Assembly (NCBI RefSeq): GCF_001458595.1 | Contig: NZ_LN890328.1 | Coordinates: 1,082,925-1,146,924, forward strand | Direction: 5' to 3' | From: Clostridium neonatale | GTDB taxonomy: Bacteria > Bacillota > Clostridia > Clostridiales > Clostridiaceae | DNA: 64,000 bases | In this document: one piece after another, positions 44,393 through 54,266 of the stretch | Position numbering within the stretch: the first letter of the stretch is position 1 | How the letters are laid out: each line of letters begins with the position of its first letter | Made by a program: the position numbers and the translations under genes | The notes under the pieces: model-generated | Database searches by the model: none | Told to the model about the DNA's origin: nothing | The model's input: the letters and a program-made list of their open reading frames with translations, nothing else

Positions 44393-44802
44393 ATTTTATC
44401 CAACCCCTTTAAATTGCTACATGAAATTAGTTTGACATTCTTATAATTAATGTTTATTTTTCATTCTTTTATTTATTAACAGATCTTTTATTAAATGATT
44501 TTATATATTTTAAATCTATGTTATTTCTAAATATGTATTTTTTAACTCAGTTAATTATCTAATATATTAATTTCTGAGTAAATTAACTTCTATTAAAGAT
44601 GTCCTTATAGTTTATATAATATTTAATACACTTAAATTATTGAATTTTATATTTAAATAATTAATGAGCAAATTATTATATCGACTGAAGCACAGACTTC
44701 AGCCGATATTTTTAAATTAATCATAAAAACAGGACATTAATTAAATTGAAAAGTATTTTAAAATAGTATAGTTATTTTTCATAGATAGTTTAGGAAATCT
44801 TC
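44393..44802. other. oppA-oppB spacer, about 410 bp
   Basis: Very AT-rich with no coding frame. It contains the hairpin at 44678-44709 and a loose ACTCAG/CTGAGT inverted repeat near 44540-44580. I see no clear promoter for oppB, so oppBCDF probably depend on partial read-through from oppA. Confidence 0.5.
44678..44709. repeat. Hairpin after oppA (possible attenuator or 3' stabiliser)
   Basis: ATATCG-A-CTGAAG (44678-44690) pairs with CTTCAG-C-CGATAT (44697-44709) around a 6-base loop. The T5 run lies on the plus-strand side, not on the oppA side, so on the oppA transcript it is a stem without a U-tail. Confidence 0.6.
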
Positions 44803-46482
44803 TTACTTTGATATTGTCCAATTCTCTATTCCAGGAAATACTGAATATGCTGAATAAGTATATCCTTCTAATTTAGGATTATATGCACGAATATCATTTT
44901 GTGAATACAAAAATACATATGGTGCTTCTTCATTAATTAATTTTCCCCATTCTGCATAGATTTTCTTACGTTCATTTTTGTCAATTGTCTTTGTAGCTTT
45001 GTCTAATAATTCATCACTTTGTGTATTTATAAAGTTCGAGAAGTTGAACTGTGAACCATTTGCAATTGATGAAGCCCAATAACGGTCAGCATCACCTGGA
45101 TCTACTTCAAGTGTGAATCCAAATAGTCCCATGTCATAGTCACCTTCGCCATGTGTTTTTGCCATTGCAGATGCAATATCCATTGTGCTTATATTAACTG
45201 TTATTCCAACATCCTTTAAGTTCTGCTGTATTATAGGTGCACTCTGCTCACGAACTTTGTTTCCAGTTGGAACTAGCATATCTACTTCAAATTTAACGCC
45301 ATCTTTTTGAAGTACACCATCCTTTTCAGTCCATCCTGCTTCATTTAACAATGATTTTGCCTTATCAACGCTATAATCATAAGTATTAAGTCCTGATTCA
45401 GGATAAGCCCATCCTGCTAATGATATTGGTGCATTAACAACTTGTCCATGTTCACCTATAAGGCTTTTTGCCATTCCCTCTCTGTTAATTGCATAAGTAA
45501 TTGCCTGACGAACCCTCTTATCCTTGAAGAATTCTTTGTTGCTGTTCATTGTCAAAAACTGATAATTTGCACTTGGCTTCTCTTCAATTTTTATTCCGGC
45601 ATCTTTAAGCATCTTAAAATCTTCTTCTTTTGTGCTTGTAAGTGTTACAATATCAAGATCACCCTTAGCTAATTCTGATAATTCTGTTTCTGTATTTGTA
45701 ACTTTAAATATGAATTTTTCAATCTTTGGAGCTCCTCCAAAATAATCTTCATTTCTTTCAAGTTCAACATATTGATCTGGCTTGAACTCAACAAACTTAT
45801 ATGGGCCTGTACCTATTGGCTTGTTAAGTAGTTCACTTGAATTTTCCCAATCAGCAATGTTCACCTTGCTCCATATATGCTTTGGAATAATTCCACGCTG
45901 TGAAAAATTAGATAATGATGGTGCAAACACTTCTGTATAAGTAAAGCTTATAGTATTTTCATCTATTACTTTTATTCCACTTATGGAATCAGCTTTTCCA
46001 TCATGATAATCCTGTGCCCCAACAATCTTTGATATTTCATTGAATCTTGAACCTGTATAGTTTGGATCAGCCATGCTTGTAAATGTAAATAACACATCAT
46101 CAGCTGTAAAAGGCTCTCCATCATGCCACTTAATACCTTTTCTCAAATGAAAGGTAATAGTTAAATTATCATCAGAGAACTCATACTTCTCTGCCAATCC
46201 TGGCTTGTATTCATTGTTTTCATCCAATAATATAAGTGGTGAATAAACTAAGTTATTTACATTGTTATCGTATGTGGTATTTGATAATAAAGGACTGAAA
46301 AGACCTTTAGGTGAAGAAGCTACTGCATATCTTAATACAGATGAATCACTTTGCGATTCATTTGATGCTGAGCCTGCATCACTTGGTATTTCTGCAGATG
46401 TACTTCCGCATCCCGTAAATAGTAATAAACTCAACGCTATTGAAGATAGCCCTGATAAAATTTTTTTCTTTTTATAAAGCAT
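44803..46482 (-). CDS. oppA: Oligopeptide-binding lipoprotein OppA (SBP family 5)
   Basis: The 559-residue lipoprotein has a signal peptide with lipobox LLLFTGCGS (lipidated Cys about residue 25), a Ser-rich tether and a family 5 extracellular solute-binding domain (YEFSDDNLTITFHLRKGIKWHDGEPFTADDV is the family signature; VRQAITYAINRE near residue 335). It captures the peptide and delivers it to OppBC. It is the first gene of the operon, with GAGGGAA as ribosome-binding site. Nickel or dipeptide specificity is possible; sequence alone does not decide. Confidence 0.94.
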   Translation of the reverse strand: MLYKKKKILSGLSSIALSLLLFTGCGSTSAEIPSDAGSASNESQSDSSVLRYAVASSPKGLFSPLLSNTTYDNNVNNLVYSPLILLDENNEYKPGLAEKYEFSDDNLTITFHLRKGIKWHDGEPFTADDVLFTFTSMADPNYTGSRFNEISKIVGAQDYHDGKADSISGIKVIDENTISFTYTEVFAPSLSNFSQRGIIPKHIWSKVNIADWENSSELLNKPIGTGPYKFVEFKPDQYVELERNEDYFGGAPKIEKFIFKVTNTETELSELAKGDLDIVTLTSTKEEDFKMLKDAGIKIEEKPSANYQFLTMNSNKEFFKDKRVRQAITYAINREGMAKSLIGEHGQVVNAPISLAGWAYPESGLNTYDYSVDKAKSLLNEAGWTEKDGVLQKDGVKFEVDMLVPTGNKVREQSAPIIQQNLKDVGITVNISTMDIASAMAKTHGEGDYDMGLFGFTLEVDPGDADRYWASSIANGSQFNFSNFINTQSDELLDKATKTIDKNERKKIYAEWGKLINEEAPYVFLYSQNDIRAYNPKLEGYTYSAYSVFPGIENWTISK

Positions 46483-46950
46483 ACATTTCCCTCTTTTCTC
46501 TTACTTACTGCTTTTTTTATTTATATTGTTATACCGTATTCAAATTAAATACAGTTTAACCACTTAATTAATAATAATCTATAAGTTCTAGTAATATAAA
46601 ACTTAAATACAACAGAATAAATTTCAATAATACTCTTATAAAAAACACAATAGCCATTATAAATTGAGATATATTTACTATATTAGTTTATCTTTTTTAA
46701 TTCATACTATTTCTATATGTTTTATTTTATTTAAGTATATACTCTCATATATATATTGTCAATGAATATAATAATGTGTATTTTTTCATATATTTATTTT
46801 TTGCGTATAATATTATATATTTATACTAGAAATTCTATAAAAATATACAGCAAACATGAATATTGTTTTTCATTGCTAATATCAATACTATAATCCCAAA
46901 ATAAAAAGAAGCCTAAGCAGCTCCTTACATTTCAATCTATATTCTATTTT
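46483..46950. other. Intergenic region before oppA, about 470 bp
   Basis: AT-rich with no coding frame. The right end holds the terminator of the ABC/receiver-like unit (46906-46926). The left side must contain the oppA promoter; TATAAC/TATAAA boxes occur near 46520-46535 but no matching -35 is convincing. Confidence 0.5.
46906..46926 (-). terminator. Short terminator after the receiver-like fragment
   Basis: On the minus strand AAGGAGC and GCTTCTT (one G-T pair) enclose a 7-base loop and are followed by TTTATTTT. It is 25 bp after the gene ending at 46951. Confidence 0.65.
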
Positions 46951-47193
46951 CTATGTAACAATATCTATATATATCTGTGCCGCTCTTAATAAATCCTCTA
47001 CTCTTTGCCCTATTAATGTATAATACATATCATCCCTACAAACCACATTATCAGTATGAATATATATCTTTCTTGGATTTATACCATTTTCACATATGTA
47101 CTTAACTATATCATAGCCATTTTTATCAATATCATTATCATCAATCCCTAAAGCATGATCTAATTTTAACTGTCTACTATAAAATGGGCCCAT
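46951..47193 (-). pseudogene. N-truncated cyclic-phosphate-processing receiver-like (cREC) fragment
   Basis: The 80-residue product contains KLDHALGID, NGYDIVKYICENGINPRKIYIHTDN and VCRDDMYYTL, which match the C-terminal two-thirds of the small cREC receiver family (LDHDLG...GYD...IHSxNPVGR). The usual first strand (FLDDERxxP) and the phosphoacceptor region are absent, the DHDLG motif reads DHALG, and the NPVGR motif reads NVVCR. The ATG is 1 bp after the permease stop codon, with no separate ribosome-binding site. It is likely a decayed gene. Confidence 0.6.
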
Positions 47194-47194
47194 A

Positions 47195-47912
47195 TCAAAA
47201 CAATACTTTTTTCATTCCCTTTATTAATATAAAACACTCTATAAAAATATAAATTATCATAATAATTAATGGCATAATTAAATTATGTATATTAAAATGC
47301 ATAAGATTTAAATATGCTTTTGAAATTTCATTTATAGGTGGAAAAACCCACAGTACATATTTTGAATATGAAAATTCCTTAAGCACTTCTACTTTAGCTA
47401 TAGTCATAACCACAATAAAGATTGCACCTAGCATAGCCATTTTCCTATTTTCTATCATCCTTGGCTGCAATAACAGTCCTATTAATGCTCCCATTATTGA
47501 TGAAGTCATATGAATAAGAAATGAAACAAATACATCGCTAAATGTAACAGGAGCTTTAAAAACATTAAAAATCAAATTGAAAATAATAGGAACTCCCATA
47601 GATAATATAGAAAAAAACACTCCTACTACACTCATAAAAATAATTTTAGATATCCAGTAGCGTGTATGACTCTTTAATTTTAATATTAAAACTTCTTCCG
47701 CAATTAAATCTACATTATTACAATAAGTAAAACCAATCCATGTCATTAAAGCAAAAATTAAAGTTGCTGAAGATATCATGCTGCCTACAATATCAACTGG
47801 AATTATATAATAAGACATTACTGTATATATTATAAACAGAAAAAAAAGGCATTATATATTTGTATGATTTCATATACATTTTAAAATTATATTTTAATAC
47901 TGATATTAACAT
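47195..47912 (-). pseudogene. ABC transporter permease, frameshifted in an A8 tract
   Basis: An intact second open frame of 207 residues encodes several membrane helices. Upstream, an ATG at 47912 with AAGGGT before it, 14 bp after the ATPase stop, reads MLISVLKYNFKMYMKSYKYIMPFF and then leaves frame at a run of eight A (47840-47847; T8 on the coding strand). Removing one base joins it exactly to LFIIYTVMSYYIIPVDIVG, giving a 238-residue ABC-2-type permease with a complete first helix. The break may be a true mutation, phase variation, transcriptional slippage or a sequencing error. Confidence 0.75.
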
Positions 47913-47926
47913 AATCTGTTTTACCC

Positions 47927-48757
47927 TTACCCTTCAAAATACTTTAAAGTATAACCATTATTGATCATTTCTGTTAGAACCTTATTGCTTTCGCTCACTT
48001 TTGTTTTAAATTTTATATAATCTTCATCTTCATAATAACCACAAATGCCTTTAACCTTTTGAGTTATAAAAGATTTATCTGCTTCTTTTTTATAAAAAGT
48101 CATTGAAGCATATTTTTCAAAACTAATATCTGTCTTTTTAATTTCAAATATTTTAGAATCTTTTATCTGTAATATTCTATTAGATAACTGATCTATTAAA
48201 AATGACTCGTGACATGACATTATTACTGTCACATCATCCTTTATAAGCTCTTTTACCATTTTAATAAACATTTTTTGTGACTCACTATCTTGTCCAGATA
48301 GTGGCTCGTCTAATAGCAAAATATCTGTTTTCGATAAAAATGCCTGAATTACAGAAATCTTTTTTAGTGTTTCTTTAGATAGGTTTTTCATAGAAATATT
48401 TATCATTTTCTCTAAGTTAAATTCCTTATAAAAATAATTAGTTTTTTTCAACAAATTATCTCTTGATATTCCTTCTATTTCTCCTATTAATTTAATATAT
48501 TCCCCTGCTTTTATATTAAGTTGCGAAAACTTTTCTGGAATATAATTGAATTTGAGATTTTTGTCTCTAATGATTTCTCCAGAATTTATACTTGTAAGAC
48601 CACATAAAGCCTTTATTAATGTACTTTTCCCCATACCATTATTGCCTGTTAAAGCAATGCTTTCACCTTTCATTATATTTAAGCTTACATTATCAAAAAT
48701 TACTCTATCATCATATTTTTTCACTAAATTTTTTATCTTTATTATTGGTATATTCAT
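47927..48757 (-). CDS. ABC transporter ATP-binding protein
   Basis: The 276-residue ATPase has Walker A LTGNNGMGKSTLIKAL, a signature region NLSKETLKKISVIQAFL (divergent from LSGGQ), Walker B ILLLDEPLSGQD and the switch His in VIMSCHE. It resembles ATPases of bacitracin/multidrug-type ABC-2 exporters. It is paired with the frameshifted permease 14 bp downstream. The degenerate signature is common in this subgroup. The start has GGAGG. The substrate is unknown. Confidence 0.88.
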   Translation of the reverse strand: MNIPIIKIKNLVKKYDDRVIFDNVSLNIMKGESIALTGNNGMGKSTLIKALCGLTSINSGEIIRDKNLKFNYIPEKFSQLNIKAGEYIKLIGEIEGISRDNLLKKTNYFYKEFNLEKMINISMKNLSKETLKKISVIQAFLSKTDILLLDEPLSGQDSESQKMFIKMVKELIKDDVTVIMSCHESFLIDQLSNRILQIKDSKIFEIKKTDISFEKYASMTFYKKEADKSFITQKVKGICGYYEDEDYIKFKTKVSESNKVLTEMINNGYTLKYFEG

Positions 48758-48922
48758 AATCTTCCTCCATTTATGACAATAAATAATGGCTATTCATTTT
48801 ATTATAGCACTTTTTACAATTAATTGTATTAATTGTAAAAATGTATTTTTATTAACTTTTAAAATTGACTATAACAGCTCTTATATGTCGTTGCTATTAT
48901 TTTTCAGATTACTCTAAAATAA

Positions 48923-48966
48923 AAATAACTGTCCTTTTATATTTCTCTAAAAAAGGACAGTTATTT
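48923..48966 (-). terminator. Terminator of the type IV pilus operon
   Basis: AAATAACTGTCCTTTT (48923-48938) pairs perfectly with AAAAGGACAGTTATTT (48951-48966) and is followed by TTATTTTA on the minus strand. It lies 21 bp after the VWA gene stop codon. Confidence 0.92.
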
Positions 48967-48986
48967 ATTTATAATATATACTTCTT

Positions 48987-51900
48987 CTAGAATAAATCTG
49001 GTAAATATTTATTGTTATCAAATTTAATATATACCGATTTTTCATTATCTTCATTAACACTTATTGTATTCCTATAAATACCAGTATAATTATCTGATAA
49101 TTTAACAGTATATATAATTATAATTTTTTGATTGTTGTTAGAATTAAAGTTATTCCATATAAACTCATTATTATTCGTATTATAAGTTAAGCTATTTATA
49201 GGATTTAGATTTTCATCTAAAACTCTTATATTAGATATATCAATTATGTTAGTATCTATATTTAATTTTATAGTATTATTATTTCCAGTTAAACCTGTTA
49301 TCTCAGCTGCACATGTTACAATATCATTTTTATTTAATAAATATGGATCACTATAAGTATTTTCAGTTATTTCTCTTGATTCATCATTGAATATACCATG
49401 AATTATGACTATTTCTTTAGCTTTAGAAAGTGTACATATATATTCACCTACAGGATTGTCATAATTTATACTAATTTTACCATCTGATGGATTTTGTTCT
49501 TTTATAATATATCCATCAATATTTCCTAGAGTAACATTATAACTTCCTGATGCTTTATTAATTTCTTTACTTAAAATACTCTTCATATGGGCGTCCTCAT
49601 TATTAATATAAACATTTGGATAAACATCCTCAGTTACTGTTTCATCTTTTTCAATTTTTACTTTTATATATCCATTTTTTATAGCAACAGGAAGTTCTCT
49701 TTCTATTGAATAGTTGGTACCATTATACTCATAGCTTATTATTACACTCATAGTACATCCACTTGGAGTTTCTCCTTTGGCTTCAAGCTCAAACTGTAAC
49801 TCTTTTTCATTTACACTATTAAAATTAACACTAATTTCAGAATTACCTTTATACTCAAATAATTGATCTTCAATACTATCATCATTAACTTTTACTTTTA
49901 CATTACTTACATTATCATTATTTTTTATTACCTTAATTGATGTATATATTACATCTCCAACTAAACCTTTAGCGCCACTAGTCTCTACTTTTAAAAGTGA
50001 CTCTCTTTGATTTATTTTTATTTCTATTATTTTTTCACTTTGAGCACCATGTTCATCTTCTGCAACTATCTTTATTTTTATCTTATCTTTATTTGAATAC
50101 TTTGATTTTTCAATTTCTAATACTTTACTTGTTCCTGTTTCCATATCATTATATTGTGATATAAGTAGTTCTTCATTGTCATCATTAACAATATATATAC
50201 TAGCTTTAATTTTATCATTATCCATATCAGAAAAAGTATTATTTAATATTAATCTCTCATCCCTAAATATTTCATCTGGATAAATAGAATTAATAACTGG
50301 TGCATGATTAGCTGATTTAATAGCTTTTGTTATAGTATTAGCAAAAAGCTTTAGCTCCTCTGTTGGATAAGGTGTACTATTTTCTCTCGAATTTTCTCCT
50401 GTTCCTGAAAAAGTTATATTTCCTATAGAGTATGTATAATAATTATTTTTAACATCATATTGGTTAATTTCATTACTAATATCCCAGTAAGAATAATCAT
50501 CATTTTTCATAGAATCTATACTCATATTATTATTCTGTAACTCTTTAATAATATCATTTGGAACTTGACCATCATAATCTGGTTTTGTACCACTACCACC
50601 AACAGTATTAGGAATTTCTGTAAATAACGGTATTACATTTTCGTTTTCTAAATCTAACCGATAATATTGGCTATGGGTTCTTCTTACATTAATATATTTA
50701 TCATCATCGATTAATTTAAAAGGATAATTACTTACAACTGTACTATTATTATTGTAAACAACTTTGCTTTGGGCCCTATTAACACTATTGCTTTGACCAT
50801 CAAAAATTGAGCGCTTATACTCTGATCTTTTTTCTGATACCCAGCTTTCTTTTTTATCTAATTCTTCAAAACCTAATCTCTCTATAAGTCCATTAGATAA
50901 ATTTTTTGAAAACCATGGTGAAATAGTATCATGAGTTAGCATTATCCCTTGATTTGTATCTATATACTCATTTATTTTACTAACAGCCTTTTCATTAAGA
51001 TCTAAGCTATTGAAAGCATCACCAAATCCTACAACTATCATTTGATATTTACCATTTAATTCAAAAATATTATTGTTAACCATCTCATTTATTTCAGCTA
51101 CTGATTTTGTTTCAATCTTAATATTATAATCTTTTAACTGACTTAATAAGTTTTTAAATCTATCATTACCAACACTTCCTTCAGTTGATAAATTTAAATT
51201 TCCATTTATTTTATCATTTATATTGTTTTTATCATAAGGAGATATTTGAAGTACATTTATAGACATTTTATCTCCAGTAAGAGATCTAAATATTATAGAT
51301 CCAGTTTCATATGATTTTACTAAATTATTTTCATTAATATCATTATCTTTATTTACTATCTCAATCTTCCAATTTAAGTAACCTATAAAATCACTGGATA
51401 TTTTATATTCTAATTGTATTTCAGTACTAGACGTAGTTATATTTTCTAACTCCTTAACAACTTCATTTTCTTTAAATAAACTATCCCCGTTTTCATCTAT
51501 ATATAATCTTATATCGATTTTTTGATTTTCATTTATGGAATTTTCTTCAGGTCTAATTTTAAACACCATATTTCTTTTGTTTATATCTCCTTTTTCATCT
51601 TCCATTGAATCACCGACCGGAGAGCTTAGTGTAAACTTAAATCTTTTTCTAACATTACCACCTAGATAATCTTCAATGATTTTATTAAGAGTGAGATCAC
51701 TTATTGAGTAGTTAGCATTATATGTATTGTTTTGAGCTATACTTGCAAAGTTTTTATATAACTTTAAATTTTTAAAGTTATTATCATTAGAATTAATAAT
51801 TGTTTTATCAATATAAACAAGTTGACCACTTTGTGCAAAATCTATTATTTCATTAGCTTTTCTATCTGTTATATCATTTTCTACTGGTGAATTGCCTATT

Positions 51901-53564
51901 TTTTGGTCTAAATTATAATCTCTATATGGCAGCTGATCCTTGTTAATACTATCTGTTATATTATTATAATCAATATATCTTCCTATAACTATAACATCAT
52001 ACTTGCCATTTAATTTATCTACTTTACCCACAAATTCAGGCATTGACATATGCTCAATTTCAACTTGATATCCTTCATTTCCACTATTTATTATTCCATA
52101 TTCTATGCCTGTTTTAATATGAGTTTCATTACCGAAAGTTAATTTAAAACTATCTGCAGGCTCAATTTCAAGTATTTTTATTGGCAAAACATTGCTATTA
52201 TAATTTTCTACTCTTATATTAGGTAATTCTAATATTTTCTTTTGATTTGTATATACATTTCCTTTTTTTAATGTATATAATAAATAACTTTTACTTATTC
52301 CATTGGTATCTTTTGAAAAACTGATATTATTACCAACTGTCTTTGTATTTATGTTAAAAGATATCTCTATATTCTTTATATCTGGAACAAATGAACTATT
52401 TTCTATTTTATAAGTAATATAGTTTGATAAATCTATTTCTACAATGTTGTTATTATTACTTACTATAAGATTGTATTCTCTTTTTCCATACTTTATTTTA
52501 ACTTCTAAATTATCATCTACATTAAAATCATCTCCCATGTCAAATCTTATTCTTGGATTTTGTATATTAAAATAATTGGATTCAATCTCTAAACTTTTAA
52601 CTCCATTCATTATTACATTTGCAGATAATAATGATAAATCGTCATCAGAAAAACTAACATTATATCCATCATTAATTGATACAGGATTTAATTTAAAATA
52701 AATAGATTTATTTGATTTAATTTCATTTAAATCACTTTCATTTAAATCATTATTTTTATCTATACTATATTTTTTTATTTGATTATCTCCAATTGCCTCA
52801 ATAATATTTTTTAAAGTATATTCACTATCTGGAATAGTAGTATAATTTTTTTCACTACTAATATCTAATAATATAATCTTGTATCCTATGTTTTTTATTT
52901 TATTTGCTACATCTTGACTTATATTAGCATTTCCTGCAGTTATAATAACAATAGACTTATTATTGCCACTATTGTCATCACCTAATAAATCAAAACTTTT
53001 TTCTAAAGCACGATCTAGTGAAACATCATTACTTTGTGTCCAATCATTAATTGTTACAATTTGATCTCCCATTGAATGTACAACTTTAGCATCATCACTA
53101 TTACTCATATCATACATCTTTATCTTACTTGCATCTGTACCAGTCCAATCATTGGTTAAAAGATTGTAAATATTTTGTGCAAAACCAATAACTCCAACTT
53201 TAAAATCGCTATTATTTTTATCAATATTATTTATAATATTTTTTGCTAATTTTAGTCTGTCATTATCACTCCAATCAGAATTTTTTCTCATTCTAAGTGA
53301 AGTATCAATAAGAAATACTGCTTCATCAATACCGCTACTAAAATCATTTAAATTAATATTATATTTTATATTCAGATTCTCCCCAACACTTTTTATTCCA
53401 CTATTAATTGAAGTATCAAAATTAATATTTATAATATTTTCATTTGATTCAATATAATCATCAAAATTATCAGCTTTTATTGGTAATAATCTTATTGATG
53501 TGACTACAAAAGTAAATACAGCTAATAGTAAAATTATCTTTAAACTATCTTTTTTGATTTTCAT
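48987..53564 (-). CDS. Giant VWA-domain secreted protein at the end of the pilus operon
   Basis: About 1525 residues. A signal peptide (KIILLLAVFTFVVTSIRLLPIKA) is followed by a von Willebrand A domain (about 78-260) with MIDAS-like motif FLIDTSLRM (Asp87, Ser89; Arg replaces the third Ser). Next come two DUF5057/GATase-like regions (about 450-590, MSMPEFVGKVDKLNGKYDVIVIG; about 770-930, LNGKYQMIVVGFGD) and a beta-rich, immunoglobulin-like C-terminal half. There is no LPXTG or other anchor. The position after the pilins suggests a pilus-tip or pilus-dependent adhesin comparable to PilY1. The start is ATG 53564 with AAGAGGTG; a longer frame to 53594 lacks a ribosome-binding site. Confidence 0.85.
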   Translation of the reverse strand: MKIKKDSLKIILLLAVFTFVVTSIRLLPIKADNFDDYIESNENIININFDTSINSGIKSVGENLNIKYNINLNDFSSGIDEAVFLIDTSLRMRKNSDWSDNDRLKLAKNIINNIDKNNSDFKVGVIGFAQNIYNLLTNDWTGTDASKIKMYDMSNSDDAKVVHSMGDQIVTINDWTQSNDVSLDRALEKSFDLLGDDNSGNNKSIVIITAGNANISQDVANKIKNIGYKIILLDISSEKNYTTIPDSEYTLKNIIEAIGDNQIKKYSIDKNNDLNESDLNEIKSNKSIYFKLNPVSINDGYNVSFSDDDLSLLSANVIMNGVKSLEIESNYFNIQNPRIRFDMGDDFNVDDNLEVKIKYGKREYNLIVSNNNNIVEIDLSNYITYKIENSSFVPDIKNIEISFNINTKTVGNNISFSKDTNGISKSYLLYTLKKGNVYTNQKKILELPNIRVENYNSNVLPIKILEIEPADSFKLTFGNETHIKTGIEYGIINSGNEGYQVEIEHMSMPEFVGKVDKLNGKYDVIVIGRYIDYNNITDSINKDQLPYRDYNLDQKIGNSPVENDITDRKANEIIDFAQSGQLVYIDKTIINSNDNNFKNLKLYKNFASIAQNNTYNANYSISDLTLNKIIEDYLGGNVRKRFKFTLSSPVGDSMEDEKGDINKRNMVFKIRPEENSINENQKIDIRLYIDENGDSLFKENEVVKELENITTSSTEIQLEYKISSDFIGYLNWKIEIVNKDNDINENNLVKSYETGSIIFRSLTGDKMSINVLQISPYDKNNINDKINGNLNLSTEGSVGNDRFKNLLSQLKDYNIKIETKSVAEINEMVNNNIFELNGKYQMIVVGFGDAFNSLDLNEKAVSKINEYIDTNQGIMLTHDTISPWFSKNLSNGLIERLGFEELDKKESWVSEKRSEYKRSIFDGQSNSVNRAQSKVVYNNNSTVVSNYPFKLIDDDKYINVRRTHSQYYRLDLENENVIPLFTEIPNTVGGSGTKPDYDGQVPNDIIKELQNNNMSIDSMKNDDYSYWDISNEINQYDVKNNYYTYSIGNITFSGTGENSRENSTPYPTEELKLFANTITKAIKSANHAPVINSIYPDEIFRDERLILNNTFSDMDNDKIKASIYIVNDDNEELLISQYNDMETGTSKVLEIEKSKYSNKDKIKIKIVAEDEHGAQSEKIIEIKINQRESLLKVETSGAKGLVGDVIYTSIKVIKNNDNVSNVKVKVNDDSIEDQLFEYKGNSEISVNFNSVNEKELQFELEAKGETPSGCTMSVIISYEYNGTNYSIERELPVAIKNGYIKVKIEKDETVTEDVYPNVYINNEDAHMKSILSKEINKASGSYNVTLGNIDGYIIKEQNPSDGKISINYDNPVGEYICTLSKAKEIVIIHGIFNDESREITENTYSDPYLLNKNDIVTCAAEITGLTGNNNTIKLNIDTNIIDISNIRVLDENLNPINSLTYNTNNNEFIWNNFNSNNNQKIIIIYTVKLSDNYTGIYRNTISVNEDNEKSVYIKFDNNKYLPDLF

Positions 53565-53659
53565 ATATTCACCTCTTTTATCATATCTAATCATTTATCT
53601 AAGAAAGAATAATAAATATTCATTAATTCTAATAATAAATCGCCTTCTAATGGACTAAT

Positions 53660-53706
53660 AAATGAAAAATAAAAATAGACTCTAGTTAATTTTTATTTTT
53701 TCATTT
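53660..53706. repeat. AT-only hairpin between the last prepilin and the VWA gene
   Basis: AAATGAAAAATAAAAAT (53660-53676) pairs with the complementary 53689-53706 with one bulge. It could moderate read-through into the VWA gene. The 205-bp gap around it is otherwise featureless. Confidence 0.5.
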
Positions 53707-53769
53707 GTCTAATCAACATTAAATTCCTTTTTATTTATTATATATATACTGGAATTTATATAGCACCAA

Positions 53770-54255
53770 TTACTTATTTCTAGCTATAACTATAAAATCT
53801 AAACTATAACTAATAGATTTTTTTTCTAATATAATATGAACTTTAAGAATTTTATTATTCTCTACATAAAATTCCAACTTTGAAACATTACTACTCATTA
53901 TCATTTCTGTTCCACTATCTGATTCAGAATTTTGAACTTTAATAACTAAATTATTTTTATCATTATTTTCTTTTTTAATTGTAAAAATCTTTTCCGCATC
54001 ATCTTCACCAGAGTATGATTTTACATTTATTTCTTCATCATTAATAGCTTCTATATTTGTTGCTTGCATACATATATTGGTTATTTTTTCTTGAATTTTC
54101 TGACCTTCAATTTGAAGATCAGTTTTAATATTAGAATGAGAAATAACCTTATTACCTCTCATAAATATTGATGTTACAGTTCCTATTACAACGCCTATTA
54201 TGGCTATAACTATTATCATCTCAACTAATGTAAAAGCACTTTTTCTATTTATCAT
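53770..54255 (-). CDS. Minor type IV prepilin (PilU/PulH-like)
   Basis: The 161-residue protein has a class III signal INRKSA/FTLVEMIIVIAIIGVVIG: six charged/polar residues, Ala instead of Gly at -1, Phe at +1 and Glu at +5, then a hydrophobic helix. The rest is a small beta-rich pilin head. It is cleaved and methylated by a PilD-type peptidase encoded elsewhere. It starts 11 bp after the large PilK-like gene with AGGGG inside the gap. It is probably part of the tip initiation complex. Confidence 0.88.
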   Translation of the reverse strand: MINRKSAFTLVEMIIVIAIIGVVIGTVTSIFMRGNKVISHSNIKTDLQIEGQKIQEKITNICMQATNIEAINDEEINVKSYSGEDDAEKIFTIKKENNDKNNLVIKVQNSESDSGTEMIMSSNVSKLEFYVENNKILKVHIILEKKSISYSLDFIVIARNK

Positions 54256-54266
54256 AGACTAAACCC

